Below, in pieces: positions 9,438 through 19,591 of a stretch of 64,000 bases of DNA (within the stretch, counting starts at the first letter, position 1; each line of letters starts with the position of its first letter). The notes beneath the pieces are model-generated. The model was not told where the DNA came from and did no database searches. It saw only the letters and a program-made list of their open reading frames with translations. Position numbers and translations under genes: made by a program. This DNA comes from Acinetobacter lwoffii (lineage in GTDB: Bacteria > Pseudomonadota > Gammaproteobacteria > Pseudomonadales > Moraxellaceae). The stretch spans positions 186,001 to 250,000 of the forward strand of contig NZ_JAMXXN010000001.1 in the NCBI RefSeq assembly GCF_024129435.1, given 5' to 3'.

Positions 9438-9667
9438 ATGATGACTTCATCTGAACCACAATTAGAAAAAGTACAGAATGACGTGATTCAAAATATTCAA
9501 CAGGCAGAACAGCTTAGCAACAAGAATAGCAACAACAGCAGGCAAGCTCAGCAGATCGGACAGCGGGGATCGATGTGGTCAGTTTGGCATCTGATGCCAT
9601 CAGTCTTGCTTCGGATGTTATTGAAACAGTAGGCGATGCCTTAAGTGATATTGATTTAAGTTTTTAG
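9438..9667 (+). pseudogene. Small hypothetical gene, apparently frameshifted
   Basis: The frame starting at 9438 (AAGGA a few bases upstream) gives a Gln/Asn/Ser-rich N-terminal stretch to about 9540, then turns into an unconvincing tail that stops at 9632. From about 9545 the +2 frame instead reads SADRTAGIDVVSLASDAIS, then SDVIETVGDALSDIDLSF, and stops at 9665-9667. That regular, acidic-hydrophobic pattern looks like a real C-terminus. In the +2 frame a TAG at 9527-9529 prevents an upstream start. A single shift between about 9530 and 9566 would restore one protein of about 75 residues. It may be a true pseudogene or a sequencing error. No function is recognised. Confidence 0.5.
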
Positions 9668-9789
9668 TCAGCCCTCTCGGCCTACTTGCTTGTGCTTCGT
9701 TTTAAAATTCTGCTTTTAAACTGAATCAGGGAGGAGAGTTCCTTTTTATAAAAGAGGAATTTAGTGAGATTGAGAAAGTGATAAAGTAA

Positions 9790-10698
9790 TTAAATCGCTG
9801 CCAATACACTCACCATGACTGGTGCTAACAGTGACAAAATAAAACCACTGACCATGGCATGTGGAATAAAATCATGCCCACAGGCCTGTTTAACCATCGG
9901 TAGAGTCACATCCATCGCAGTTGCACCCGCTGCGGAAATGGCGGATCTTGGGTATCTCCAGCCCATACAATACATGAGTAAGATGGCAAAAATTTCTCTA
10001 AACAGGTCATTCATTAGCGCGATACTGCCGAGTTCTGCATTTCTGAGTTCTGTTACGACAACACCTGACATTGAGTAAAATCCATAGCCTTGTGACAGCA
10101 TGATCAAATCTTTTAGACTGATGTCTGTATTCCAGAATGAATAAAGCATGACTGCAAATAATGAACCAAAAATACAACCAATCGGAACTAAGAGAATTTT
10201 AAAATTTAACCAGGAACGATCTAAAGGTGAATAAGCCAGATCCAGGCCAATCATGAACATAAATACCAGCAACAAATGCCAGGTGCTGATTTGCACGGAT
10301 AGATCAAATAGATTCAAGCCCGTATGTAAACAATATCCGCCTGCGAGAGCCAAAAAGGCATAGCTCATGTTCAGTAGGGATTTAAGCACCAGGTCGACGG
10401 ATACCCGACCGGAACTAGGAGGATAACCTGCCCATTTAAATAGTAGATAGCAAAATGCAAAAGCACCGAGCGAGGTCAGAAAGGCAATGCTGATCGACGT
10501 ACTCAAAATCTGGAGAGGATGCTGCAATTTATCTACCAATTGTGAAAATTCAAAGGCAATTGCAATCAATAAAACATAGCTAAAATAGGGCAATAGCTTG
10601 AAACAGATTTTAATAATCGAAAGCGGAATTTGTTTTGCCATGGCAAAACCGAGTGCTAGACAGAATAGAAGCTGAAAGATAAGCCAAAGCGATTGCAT
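9790..10698 (-). CDS. lysO: Lysine exporter LysO family protein (DUF340)
   Basis: A 302-residue inner membrane protein with about eight or more hydrophobic segments. The domain order, an N-terminal set of helices and a C-terminal half with GYGFYSMSGVV, LRNAELGSIALMNDLFRE and AGATAMDVTLP, is that of LysO (YbjE), which exports L-lysine and toxic analogues such as thialysine in E. coli. Length matches E. coli LysO (299). It stands alone between the frameshifted gene and a monooxygenase, all on the same or opposite strands without close spacing. Substrate is by family. Confidence 0.85.
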   Translation of the reverse strand: MQSLWLIFQLLFCLALGFAMAKQIPLSIIKICFKLLPYFSYVLLIAIAFEFSQLVDKLQHPLQILSTSISIAFLTSLGAFAFCYLLFKWAGYPPSSGRVSVDLVLKSLLNMSYAFLALAGGYCLHTGLNLFDLSVQISTWHLLLVFMFMIGLDLAYSPLDRSWLNFKILLVPIGCIFGSLFAVMLYSFWNTDISLKDLIMLSQGYGFYSMSGVVVTELRNAELGSIALMNDLFREIFAILLMYCMGWRYPRSAISAAGATAMDVTLPMVKQACGHDFIPHAMVSGFILSLLAPVMVSVLAAI

Positions 10699-10765
10699 AA
10701 ATTTAATGGATTGAAAAAATTACCTATAAATTATGCCACCGCTTGATGTCAGATGGTAAAAGCTT

Positions 10766-12262
10766 TTAGGCGACTTTATTCAATAATCGATAATCTGTGG
10801 CATTTGGCTTTTTGGTTTTGAGCCAGTATTTCCAGGTATAAGTTGGCCATAAGGCAAAGTTCTTGCCACCTTCCTGCTGATACCAGTTGACACAGCCAGA
10901 TTGCCACACGGTCTTTTCAAACATATGTTGCACCTGCTGATTAAATGTATCTTGTGCCTGGTCTTTAACCATAATGGCATCGCTTTGGGATTGATCGACC
11001 AGTTGCATCAATTGCAAAATATATTCAACTTGTGCCTCAATCATAAAAATGACAGAATTGTGTGCCAATAGGGTATTTGGCCCCAGTAACTGAAACAGGT
11101 TTGGAAAGTCTTTCACGCAAATTCCATAATAGCTTTCAGCACCTTGTTTCCACATTTCATTCAGTTCTACGCCATCAAGCCCGGTACATTGAAAATTCTT
11201 CATATAGATACGTGGATCGGTAATGAATCCGGTGCCATAAATCAGACAGTCAATCGGCCGCTCTTTTCCATCTTGTGTAATGATACTGTGTTCAGTCAGT
11301 TCCTGAATCTTCTCGGTCACCAGTTCCACATTATGGCGGTTAAACGTCGGGAAGTATTTATTTGAAACCAGAATACGTTTGCAGCCCATGATGTAATCGG
11401 GAGTTAGTTTCTTGGCCAATTCAGGGTTTTTAACCTCATATTTAATGAATAGTTCTGCCAGTTTTTGGGTGAATTTCATAATGCCCGGTTTGACAATCGG
11501 TACCACACGCGATTCATTTGACCAATACAGGCGGGCACGGTGTAGCTTTCTAAACCAGTCATATTTTTTAAAGAGTTTCTTTTCAAGATTCGGGTAGGCA
11601 CGTTCATCCCGAGGAATGACCCAAGCCGCAGTACGTTGCATGACATACAGTTGTTTGCATTTCGGGGCAATTTCCGGAATATATTGAATGGCGCTGCCAC
11701 CTGTTCCAATCGATGCGACATTTTTGCCAGTCGGGTCATAAGTGTGATCCAATTGCGCAGAATGAAAGACTTTGCCTTGGAATTTCTCAATACCGAGAAT
11801 ATCTGGGATTTGCGGAATATGTAAAGGTCCGGAAGCGAATATAACAAACTGGGCTTCAAGGATACTTTGATCCTGTAGCTGTAATTGCCATAGACAGCGT
11901 TCTGCCTGGTAATGTGCTGCCAGTACTTCGGTATTTAAACGGCAAAAAGCACGCAGGTTATAATCGGTCACCAGATCCTGAATATAAGAAAATATCTCGG
12001 GTGCTTCTGCATAACGCTTGGACCAATTGCTTTTCGGTGCAAATGACAAAGAATATAAATGTGATTGCACATCACAGGCTGCTCCAGGGTACTGATTGTC
12101 CCGCCAGGTTCCGCCAAAATCGCTCCCTTTTTCCAGAATAATAAAATCATCAATACCCTGTTGCTGTAAACGTATTGCCATGGCAATACCGCCGAAACCG
12201 GCTCCAATAATGGCAACTTTGGTATGAGAGGGGGAGCGTGTGGCAGTGGCATGATCTAGCAT
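10766..12262 (-). CDS. Flavin-containing monooxygenase, Baeyer-Villiger type
   Basis: A 498-residue FAD/NADPH enzyme. The FAD Rossmann motif GAGFGG is at 20-25, followed by GGTWRDNQYPGAACD typical of class B flavoprotein monooxygenases, and the NADPH motif SIGTGGSAIQ at about 184-193. The BVMO fingerprint F-x-G-x3-H-x3-W-P/D is present at F161, G163, H167 and D172, but the Trp position holds Leu171. Such enzymes insert oxygen next to ketones or oxidise S and N atoms; substrate is unknown. It is divergent from an AraC-type regulator with a 138-base spacer, an arrangement common for catabolic oxygenases in Acinetobacter, so that regulator is the likely activator. Confidence 0.85.
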   Translation of the reverse strand: MLDHATATRSPSHTKVAIIGAGFGGIAMAIRLQQQGIDDFIILEKGSDFGGTWRDNQYPGAACDVQSHLYSLSFAPKSNWSKRYAEAPEIFSYIQDLVTDYNLRAFCRLNTEVLAAHYQAERCLWQLQLQDQSILEAQFVIFASGPLHIPQIPDILGIEKFQGKVFHSAQLDHTYDPTGKNVASIGTGGSAIQYIPEIAPKCKQLYVMQRTAAWVIPRDERAYPNLEKKLFKKYDWFRKLHRARLYWSNESRVVPIVKPGIMKFTQKLAELFIKYEVKNPELAKKLTPDYIMGCKRILVSNKYFPTFNRHNVELVTEKIQELTEHSIITQDGKERPIDCLIYGTGFITDPRIYMKNFQCTGLDGVELNEMWKQGAESYYGICVKDFPNLFQLLGPNTLLAHNSVIFMIEAQVEYILQLMQLVDQSQSDAIMVKDQAQDTFNQQVQHMFEKTVWQSGCVNWYQQEGGKNFALWPTYTWKYWLKTKKPNATDYRLLNKVA

Positions 12263-12400
12263 TCATACATTCCTTGTTTATTTTAATGTTGGATATTTAT
12301 CGTAATTTGCTCCTAAACGATTAGACATAAAATTGATCTAAACGGCAATAGCCGGCACATTATTTTTATAGTACAACTAGTGCAAGCACATTGTATTTAT

Positions 12401-13414
12401 ATGGTTATGAAACGTTCTGTTCTCAGTCTGATGTATTTGATTCAAGGGATGCGTAAGGCTGGCATGCAGGTCGATCAGAAACTGCAAAACATTGGGCTGC
12501 GTGTAGATGCCTTTGATCCAAGCTCGGTGATCCATCCGAGTCTGGAACATGATGTGCTCAAGGTGGTGGGGCAGGAAATTCAGCCTGAACAGGGATTATT
12601 GATTGGCCAGCATTATGCCCTGGCAGGTTATGGTCCCTTACTCATGTTGCTGGTGACCAGTCCTACAGTACGCGATGCACTGAATCAGGTGATCCGTTTT
12701 CAGCATTTGACGCATTTGACCGGTCAGTTGGCCTTGCAGCAAAGCGAGCATCATAGCGCGCTATGTTATCGAGCAAAGCAGCAGGATGATCATTTGGGGA
12801 TGCTGCTGGCACAGGCGGAGATTTCCGGAACGTTTAAGTTTATTCGGGAAATTTACAAATTGATGGGCTTATCTAAACCTGATTTGCGGATCGAGTTGCC
12901 ATTTGCCTATCCAGAAGATCTGAATACCTTAAAGGTCTACCATGATTATTATGGAACACAGGTACAGTTTGATGCACCTCGGGCAGCATTCTGGTTTGAT
13001 GAAGCAGTGTTGGATATTAAAATTCCCTCTGCGGATACGGTCACTTTTGCTGTCTATGAAGCCAAATGTCTGGCTGAAATGCAACGTTTGCAACAGGATG
13101 AGCAGACGCCGACTGTGGTGCAGCGTGTTCAGGATTATCTGGAAATCCAAAGTGGCCTAATGCCGAGTATGGCTGAAACGGCACAGGCGCTGAATATTCC
13201 GGAACGAACCTTGCGACATCAGTTACAGCAGTGTGATACGAGTTATAAGCAAATTCGCGAAGAAATTATTAAAGATAAGGCTTTGCGACTGATTGAATAT
13301 AAACAGTATTCGATTGAGATGATTGCAGAATTATTAGGCTATTCTGAGCCGGCTGCTTTTAACCATGCCTTTAAACGCTGGTTTGGGCAAAGTCCTCGGC
13401 AATATATAAAATAG
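12401..13414 (+). CDS. AraC family transcriptional regulator
   Basis: A 337-residue regulator with an N-terminal arabinose-binding-type domain (PF12625-like, about 1-190) and a C-terminal double helix-turn-helix; the second helix region reads IEMIAELLGYSEPAAFNHAFKRWFGQSPRQY, here given as its key segment FNHAFKRWFGQSPRQY. Regulators of this subgroup (for example OruR/ArgR-like and AlkR-type) activate a neighbouring catabolic gene. It is divergent from the flavin monooxygenase, which is the obvious target. The frame opens at a GTG (12380), but ATG codons at 12401 and 12407 give a normal N-terminus; no good SD decides between them. Confidence 0.88.
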   Translation: MVMKRSVLSLMYLIQGMRKAGMQVDQKLQNIGLRVDAFDPSSVIHPSLEHDVLKVVGQEIQPEQGLLIGQHYALAGYGPLLMLLVTSPTVRDALNQVIRFQHLTHLTGQLALQQSEHHSALCYRAKQQDDHLGMLLAQAEISGTFKFIREIYKLMGLSKPDLRIELPFAYPEDLNTLKVYHDYYGTQVQFDAPRAAFWFDEAVLDIKIPSADTVTFAVYEAKCLAEMQRLQQDEQTPTVVQRVQDYLEIQSGLMPSMAETAQALNIPERTLRHQLQQCDTSYKQIREEIIKDKALRLIEYKQYSIEMIAELLGYSEPAAFNHAFKRWFGQSPRQYIK

Positions 13415-13498
13415 CCTAAGTTTGTTTATGCCAAAGTGTTATAGCGTGTTGATTAAACTCCGCTATAATTAAATTGATCCCAAATAGTACGAAATTCT

Positions 13499-14650
13499 AT
13501 GTCCGATTTTAATTCACAGCACAGCACCGCTTTTAGTCCGATTTCTCCTGCAGAACGTTATGCGCAAGCGATCTCTTCAGGACAGTTTATGCCTGATGAA
13601 GCACAGGCAATGGCAGTACATGAACTGAATCGTGTCTGGCTGGAATTGATTCAGCGTTTTAAGGCATCGAAAAAAGCATTTCGCCGCTTTCGCCGTCAGA
13701 CGTCTCCCAAAGGTGTCTATATGTGGGGCGGAGTAGGGCGTGGCAAAACCTGGCTCATGGATCAGTTTTACGATTCGATTCCGTTTCGCCGTAAAACCCG
13801 GATGCATTTTCACCATTTTATGCAGCATGTGCATCGTGAGTTAAACAAATTATCCGGACAGCGTAATCCGCTAGATATCGTGGCGGATCGGATTTATAAA
13901 GAAGCGGTCATCATCTGTTTTGATGAATTTTTTGTATCTAACGTGACGGATGCGATGATCCTGAGCGATCTTTTCCAGAAGCTGTTTGAACGCGGTATTA
14001 CTTTGGTTGCCACCTCGAATATCGCACCGGACGGTTTATATAAAAACGGCATTCACCGTGACCGTTTTATGCCTACCATCGAACTGGTCAAGAAAAACTG
14101 TGTAGTATTAAATGTCGATGCAGGAGTCGATTACCGTCTACGGGTTCTAAAACAGGCACAACTGTTTAAATTCCCGTTAACACATGATCATAAAAACTGG
14201 ATTGCACAACGTTTTAGCGCTTTGACTCAGACACAGACCTGTTCTGAAGAGCCGATTATTATCAACAACCGTATTGTTGAAACCGTGTCACATACTGAAG
14301 ATGTATTGTGGTGCGAGTTTTCTGAGCTGTGTTTAAAACCACGAAGCCCGGCTGATTTTATTGAAATCGCCAATATTTATAATACGGTTTTGGTCAGCAA
14401 TGTGCCGCACCTGACCGATTTCCTGAATGATGGAACACGCCGTTTTATTTATCTGGTGGATGAATTTTATGACCGCGGCGTCAAGTTGCTCTTAACCTCG
14501 GAAGATAATATCGTGGATATTTACCAGGGTGAGAAACTGGCCTTTGAAATTGAACGGACCCGTTCCCGTTTGCTGGAAATGCAGTCAGATGAATACCTGA
14601 ATTCTGAACATCGCCAGATTGAGAAAATCGCCTCCGTGAACGGAGAGTAA
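13499..14650 (+). CDS. zapE: Cell division ATPase ZapE (AFG1 family)
   Basis: A 383-residue AFG1/LACE1-like P-loop ATPase. The Walker A motif GGVGRGKT is at 77-84, Walker B is ICFDEFFVSNVTDA near residue 140, and the sensor-like VATSNIAPDGLY is near residue 173. FYDRGVKLLLTSE in the C-terminal part is typical of the family. In E. coli ZapE associates with the Z-ring and is needed under heat or low oxygen. It is monocistronic here: a hairpin terminator follows and the next gene starts about 370 bases on. Confidence 0.93.
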   Translation: MSDFNSQHSTAFSPISPAERYAQAISSGQFMPDEAQAMAVHELNRVWLELIQRFKASKKAFRRFRRQTSPKGVYMWGGVGRGKTWLMDQFYDSIPFRRKTRMHFHHFMQHVHRELNKLSGQRNPLDIVADRIYKEAVIICFDEFFVSNVTDAMILSDLFQKLFERGITLVATSNIAPDGLYKNGIHRDRFMPTIELVKKNCVVLNVDAGVDYRLRVLKQAQLFKFPLTHDHKNWIAQRFSALTQTQTCSEEPIIINNRIVETVSHTEDVLWCEFSELCLKPRSPADFIEIANIYNTVLVSNVPHLTDFLNDGTRRFIYLVDEFYDRGVKLLLTSEDNIVDIYQGEKLAFEIERTRSRLLEMQSDEYLNSEHRQIEKIASVNGE

Positions 14651-15016
14651 GAATAAAAGCGCTGGTTATTTACTGGCGCTTTTTTTATAAAAATAGGTAC
14701 TTAAATTATCGACAAGCCTGATCAAACATGGCTTAATCTTGATCTAAATATGATCGTGTATAACTAGAATGCATAATTTTTACTCGAAAATCTGAACTTA
14801 AGTCTAATTTCTACATTTCGAAAACTTTATACACTGTCATTAGGGTATTTAGCAGAATGATATCTATTTGTAACTGAGAAATATCAAATATGTTTATGAG
14901 GGTATTCATATTGGAAAAAATGCTCAGTATTTAGCAATGTGATAATACTATTCAGCTAGATTTTAATCGGTATACTAGAATCTCTTGTATAAAAAGTAGC
15001 AATATCAGGAAAGACA
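14651..15016. other. Intergenic region between zapE and glcB
   Basis: The first 40 bases hold a terminator for zapE (arms near 14657-14666 and 14679-14687 around AAAGCGC and GCGCTTT, then a T run). The rest is AT-rich with no coding frame. A TATACT near 14973-14978 may be a -10 element for glcB, but I find no good -35. The length leaves room for regulation of malate synthase; no operator was recognised. Confidence 0.5.
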
Positions 15017-17182
15017 ATGACTGCACGTATTCAAAAAGGCAAGTTAGCGATTGCTAAAGAACTTTACGATTTCATCGAAAATGAAGCACTACCAGGTTCT
15101 GGTTTAGACAGCGAAACATACTGGAAAAACTTTGAACAAGTCGTTGTTGATCTTAGCCCTAAAAATAAAGCACTTTTGGCTAAGCGTGATGACATTCAGG
15201 CGAAAATTGATGAATGGCACCGCAATAACACATTTGAATTACAAGCTTACAAAGCTTTCTTGACTGAAATTGGCTACTTGTTACCAGAAGTAGAAGATTT
15301 TCAAATCAGCACTGAAAATGTAGACGAAGAAATTGCAGTACTGGCAGGTCCACAGTTGGTGGTACCGGTACGTAATGCCCGTTACTGCTTGAACGCAGCA
15401 AACGCACGTTGGGGTTCTTTGTACGATGCGCTTTATGGTTTCGACGTCATCTCTGAAGAAGATGGTGCGGAAAAAGGCAAAGGCTATAACCCGAAACGTG
15501 GTGAAAAAGTTGTTGCATTTGCAAAGAATTTCCTCGACGAAACTTTTCCACTCGCACAAGGTTCGCACGCAGACGCAACTCAATACGCAGTTGAAGCTAA
15601 TGCACTGGTTGTTACCCTAAAAGACGGTTCAAAAACAACTGTGGCAGATGCCGCTAAATTCGTTGGTTACAATGGCAAAGCTTCAGCACCGACTGAAATC
15701 GTACTTAAAAATAATGGCTTGCACGCAATCATCCAGATTGATGCCAATAGTCCGATTGGTCAAACTGACGCAGCAGGCGTAAAAGACGTCGTTCTTGAAG
15801 CGGCAGTTACGACCATTCAGGACTTGGAAGACTCGATTGCAGCTGTTGATGCTGAAGAGAAAGTAGAAGGCTACCGTAACTGGTTAGGCCTGATGAAAGG
15901 TACTTTAGAAGAGTCTATTGAGAAAAACGGTAAAACTGTTACCCGTAAACTGAATGAAGACCGTACTTTCAAAAATGTAGAAGGTGGTGAAACTAAAGTT
16001 CACGGCCGTTCATTGATGTTGCTGCGTAATGTTGGTCATTTAATGACAAACCCTGCGATTCTGGTAGATGGCGCAGAAATCTATGAAGGCATCATGGATG
16101 CATTGGTTACGCCATTGTTGTCTTTTGCAGACATCAAAGGTGAAAACACGATCAAGAACTCGCGTCAAGGTTCAATGTATATCGTTAAGCCGAAAATGCA
16201 TGGTCCTGAAGAAGTGGCATTTGCCGTTGAATTGTTTGAACGTGCAGAACAGGCACTTGGCTTACCTGCAAAAACTTTAAAAATCGGGATTATGGATGAA
16301 GAACGCCGTACTTCTGTGAACTTGAAGAACTGTATTGCACAAGCCAAAGATCGTACGATCTTCATCAATACAGGTTTCATGGACCGTACCGGCGATGAAA
16401 TCCATACCTTTATGGAAGCTGGTCCATTCGTTCGTAAAGGCGAAGTAAAAGGCCAAATCTGGTTCCCGGCTTATGAAAACCGTAACGTGATGATTGGTCT
16501 GCAAGCAGGTTTACGTGGTAAAGCACAAATCGGTAAAGGCATGTGGCCAAAGCCAGACATGCTGCTTGACATGTACAAAACCAAAACTGAACATCCTGAA
16601 GCGGGTGCGAGCTGTGCATGGGTTCCATCACCTACAGGTGCGGTGATTCACGCGATTCACTATCACCAGATTAATGTTGCAGACCGTCAGCAAGAATTAT
16701 TATCGACTCAGCCTTTATCTCTAGATGATTTGTTGACACCACCATTGGCGAAAGACACTAACTGGTCTGAAGAAGAAAAAACCAAAGAACTCGAAAATAA
16801 CTGTCAAGGTATTTTAGGTTATGTGGTTCGCTGGGTAGATTTGGGTGTAGGTTGTTCTAAAGTTCCAGACATCAATGATGTCGGTTTAATGGAAGACCGT
16901 GCGACTTTACGTATTTCTTCACAACATGTTGCGAACTGGTTGCGTCACGGTATCGTAAGTCGTGAACAGGTAGAAGAAGTCATGCAACGTATGGCGAAAA
17001 TTGTGGATGAGCAAAATGCCAATGATCCACTGTATACACCAATGTCTGCTGACTTTGCCAACAATATTGCATTCCAGGCAGCATCTGACCTGATTTTTAA
17101 AGGTGGTGAGCAGCCATCAGGTTATACCGAGCCGCTTCTGCACGCAGCGCGTTTAAAGTTAAAAGGCTATACAGGTGACTAA
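15017..17182 (+). CDS. glcB: Malate synthase G
   Basis: Condenses glyoxylate with acetyl-CoA to malate, the second glyoxylate-bypass reaction. The single-chain G isoform is recognised by its 721-residue length, the inserted beta domain (about 130-300), [17 protein letters not shown], and [17 protein letters not shown] with catalytic Arg and the Mg-binding Glu/Asp region. The catalytic base Asp near the C-terminus lies in [12 protein letters not shown]. It is monocistronic with a long AT-rich leader and a strong terminator. Acinetobacter uses this enzyme for growth on acetate, fatty acids and alkanes. No isocitrate lyase gene is nearby. Confidence 0.97.
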   Translation: MTARIQKGKLAIAKELYDFIENEALPGSGLDSETYWKNFEQVVVDLSPKNKALLAKRDDIQAKIDEWHRNNTFELQAYKAFLTEIGYLLPEVEDFQISTENVDEEIAVLAGPQLVVPVRNARYCLNAANARWGSLYDALYGFDVISEEDGAEKGKGYNPKRGEKVVAFAKNFLDETFPLAQGSHADATQYAVEANALVVTLKDGSKTTVADAAKFVGYNGKASAPTEIVLKNNGLHAIIQIDANSPIGQTDAAGVKDVVLEAAVTTIQDLEDSIAAVDAEEKVEGYRNWLGLMKGTLEESIEKNGKTVTRKLNEDRTFKNVEGGETKVHGRSLMLLRNVGHLMTNPAILVDGAEIYEGIMDALVTPLLSFADIKGENTIKNSRQGSMYIVKPKMHGPEEVAFAVELFERAEQALGLPAKTLKIGIMDEERRTSVNLKNCIAQAKDRTIFINTGFMDRTGDEIHTFMEAGPFVRKGEVKGQIWFPAYENRNVMIGLQAGLRGKAQIGKGMWPKPDMLLDMYKTKTEHPEAGASCAWVPSPTGAVIHAIHYHQINVADRQQELLSTQPLSLDDLLTPPLAKDTNWSEEEKTKELENNCQGILGYVVRWVDLGVGCSKVPDINDVGLMEDRATLRISSQHVANWLRHGIVSREQVEEVMQRMAKIVDEQNANDPLYTPMSADFANNIAFQAASDLIFKGGEQPSGYTEPLLHAARLKLKGYTGD

Positions 17183-17195
17183 TCCTGTCTAGCTT

Positions 17196-17222
17196 AAAAA
17201 AGCCTCTTCGGAGGCTTTTTTA
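17196..17222 (+). terminator. Terminator after glcB (TTCG tetraloop)
   Basis: AAAAAGCCTC and GAGGCTTTTT form a perfect stem closed by a TTCG loop (17207-17210) and run into T residues. Strong intrinsic terminator. Confidence 0.93.
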
Positions 17223-17310
17223 TTGTCTAATGGTAAGCCGTCGTTGTTTTGACTAGAAATTTTCCAGTTGAACTCTTAAAGTGGGGCAAAGCATGTGAGG
17301 AAACAATAAA

Positions 17311-18759
17311 ATGACAACGGTATATCAAAATTTAGACCAGCAGTTTATTCATGGTCAGTGGCAAGCTGGTACTTCAACCAGAATAATAAAAAATATTAAT
17401 CCCTATACCCAGAGTGAAATTTTTAGTATGCCAGCTGCCAGTTCTGTCGATGTCGACAGTGCTTATACCGCAGCAGAGCAGGCTTTTCAGCAGGGTGTTT
17501 TGAATCCCACTGAAGTACGAAAAACAGTGCTGCAAAATGTGATGACAATTATTCAGCAGCGTCGGGACGAAATCATTGACTGGCTCATTATTGAATCAGG
17601 CAGTACGCGCATTAAAGCCGGCGTTGAGGTGGATGCTGCTCTGGGCATCATTCAGGAAAGTCTGGCTTTTCCAGACTGGATCCAAACAGAACAGCTGGAA
17701 AGTAAGGATCCGGCACGTAAAAGTATGGTTTTGCGCAAGCCCTTAGGCGTGATTGCTGTCATTAGTCCATGGAACTTTCCATTTCATTTATCCTTACGTT
17801 CAGTGGCAACTGCAATTGCCTGTGGTAATACCGTTGTGCTGAAGCCAGCCAGTGATACACCAGTGACTGGCGGCACCTTAATTGGTAAATTATTTGAAGA
17901 GGCAGGTTTGCCTGCAGGTGCACTGAATATTGTTGCCGGTGCTGGCAGTGAAATCGGGGATTATTTTGTTGAGCATTCAGTGCCGAAAATGATTTCATTT
18001 ACCGGCTCCACCGAAGTGGGAAAAAGTGTTGGCAGTAAGGCTCTAGCCAGTTCGAGAATCAAACGTCTGGCACTTGAACTGGGTGGCAATGCACCTTTGG
18101 TCATTCTGGATGATGCCGATCTTGATCTTGCGGTTGAACTAACGCTGATGGGGCGTTTTATGCATCAGGGACAAATTTGCATGAGTACTAACCGGGTCAT
18201 TGTCGATGCCTCTATCCATGATGCTTATGTAGATAAGCTCCTGGATCGGATCAAAATGATTCCGGTGGGTGATCCAAATCTGGAAGATACCGTGATCGGT
18301 CCGATCATTAATCAGAGTCAGGTTGAAAAGCATCAACAGATCATTCAAACAGGCAGCGAGCAGGGCGCACAACTGGTGTATGAAGGAGGAATTGAAGGGA
18401 ATCTGGTCTATCCGCATATTTTTATTGATGTCGCGGAAGATTCCGATCTGGCGCAGCAAGAAAGCTTCGGTCCGATTTTACCTATCTTAAAAGCCCGGAA
18501 TGAAGCACATGCTTTAAACCTGGCCAATGCGACCGAGTTTGGTTTATCCAGTGCAGTATGTACCTCAAACATCGAGCGAGGCAGCGCGTTTGCCGCACAA
18601 CTGGATATCGGTATGACACATATTAATGGCATTAGTGTGGCAGACCAGTCAAATGCACCCTTTGGCGGCGAGAAAAATTCAGGATTGGGTCGTTTCAATG
18701 GTCGCTGGATTTTTGAAGAGTTTACCCGGACACATTGGTTGACGGTACCGAATTCATAA
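17311..18759 (+). CDS. NAD(P)-dependent aldehyde dehydrogenase
   Basis: Oxidises an aldehyde to its acid. The ALDH fold is complete: N155 in SPWNFPF, the substrate-orienting Glu256 in LALELGGNAP, and the nucleophile Cys290 in HQGQICMSTNR; FTGSTEVGKSV is the nucleotide-binding loop. The 482-residue length and the pattern HQGQICMS resemble aromatic aldehyde (benzaldehyde or vanillin) dehydrogenases, but the substrate is inferred. GAGGAAA precedes the ATG. It sits alone after glcB, with no degradation pathway beside it. Confidence 0.88.
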   Translation: MTTVYQNLDQQFIHGQWQAGTSTRIIKNINPYTQSEIFSMPAASSVDVDSAYTAAEQAFQQGVLNPTEVRKTVLQNVMTIIQQRRDEIIDWLIIESGSTRIKAGVEVDAALGIIQESLAFPDWIQTEQLESKDPARKSMVLRKPLGVIAVISPWNFPFHLSLRSVATAIACGNTVVLKPASDTPVTGGTLIGKLFEEAGLPAGALNIVAGAGSEIGDYFVEHSVPKMISFTGSTEVGKSVGSKALASSRIKRLALELGGNAPLVILDDADLDLAVELTLMGRFMHQGQICMSTNRVIVDASIHDAYVDKLLDRIKMIPVGDPNLEDTVIGPIINQSQVEKHQQIIQTGSEQGAQLVYEGGIEGNLVYPHIFIDVAEDSDLAQQESFGPILPILKARNEAHALNLANATEFGLSSAVCTSNIERGSAFAAQLDIGMTHINGISVADQSNAPFGGEKNSGLGRFNGRWIFEEFTRTHWLTVPNS

Positions 18760-18814
18760 CAGTCAACGCGCCTAAAACTATAGAAATACGACAGGCTTCG
18801 ACTTGGCATCACGG

Positions 18815-18820
18815 TATAAT
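18815..18820 (+). promoter_or_regulatory. Candidate -10 box for the SRAP gene
   Basis: TATAAT 31 bases before the start codon at 18852. The expected -35 region has no good match to TTGACA. Confidence 0.35.
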
Positions 18821-18851
18821 GTTATGGTCGAATGATTTACATATATGAACC

Positions 18852-19514
18852 ATGTGCGCCAATTTTAAGCCTTTAACCTTAGAGCAGTTGCATAACCTGG
18901 GATTGCCAGAAATTCCTTTTGAATATCCAGAGGAGGTCTATCCCAATTATGTTACACCGCTTTTATTTCATTCAGCTCAAGGACTGGAATGGCGTTCCGT
19001 GAATTTTGGACTCATTCCGAAATGGGCAGAAGACAAAACTATAGGTACCAAGACCTATAACGCCAGAAATGAAACTTTACTGCAAAAGCCAACCTTTGCT
19101 GAAGCCACTGTCAAATGTCATTTTGGCGTCATTCCGGTATCGGAATTTTATGAGTCCAAATATTTTGATAATAAACCGCAGCGTTGGGGTGTAAGACGTA
19201 AAGATGGTCAGGCGACTTTTATTGCAGCTGTGTATGAGATTGCTCAGGTACAAGGGGAAATTTTACGCTCTGCCAGTATGATTACCATGGATGCAATTGA
19301 CCATCCCATGATGAAGGAGTTTCATGAGCCGGGTAATATCAAACGCTCGGTTATTGTGATTCCACAGCAGCGACTGCAAGAATGGCTAACGCTAAGGCAT
19401 ACGGATATTCGTAGCTTTGTAGAGGGCTTTCCGGTAGAAGAGTTTGAATGTTCACATGTACCAAAAGAAAAAATCAAAAAAGTCAGTCCACAACTGAACT
19501 TTTTTGATTTTTAG
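18852..19514 (+). CDS. SOS response-associated peptidase family protein (YedK/HMCES, SRAP domain)
   Basis: SRAP proteins crosslink covalently to abasic sites in single-stranded DNA, shielding them from cleavage. The catalytic Cys must be residue 2, exposed after Met removal, and the MC N-terminus here fixes the start even though there is no SD. The other active-site residues are present: Asn70 in TYNARNET, Glu101 in EFYES and His158 in EFHEP. Length (220) matches E. coli YedK (222). I see no LexA-type box upstream, and Acinetobacter lacks a standard LexA, so damage induction cannot be assumed. Confidence 0.9.
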   Translation: MCANFKPLTLEQLHNLGLPEIPFEYPEEVYPNYVTPLLFHSAQGLEWRSVNFGLIPKWAEDKTIGTKTYNARNETLLQKPTFAEATVKCHFGVIPVSEFYESKYFDNKPQRWGVRRKDGQATFIAAVYEIAQVQGEILRSASMITMDAIDHPMMKEFHEPGNIKRSVIVIPQQRLQEWLTLRHTDIRSFVEGFPVEEFECSHVPKEKIKKVSPQLNFFDF

Positions 19515-19520
19515 AAAGCT

Positions 19521-19564
19521 CTGGCGAATTATTTATTATTGTAAAGTATGCGCCAATTCGCCAG
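19521..19564. repeat. Long-arm inverted repeat between convergent genes
   Basis: CTGGCGAATT (19521-19530) and AATTCGCCAG (19555-19564) are perfect 10-base inverted arms around a 24-base AT-rich loop, in the gap between the convergent SRAP and MarR genes. There is no T run on either side, so it is not a textbook terminator, though it may still end both transcripts. Confidence 0.6.
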
Positions 19565-19591
19565 CGTCTATTTAAAATAAAAAGTAGGTCT

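Noticed and set aside
18780..18851. LexA-type SOS box before the SRAP gene
   Set aside because: No CTG-N10-CAG dyad was found, and Acinetobacter lacks a canonical LexA.
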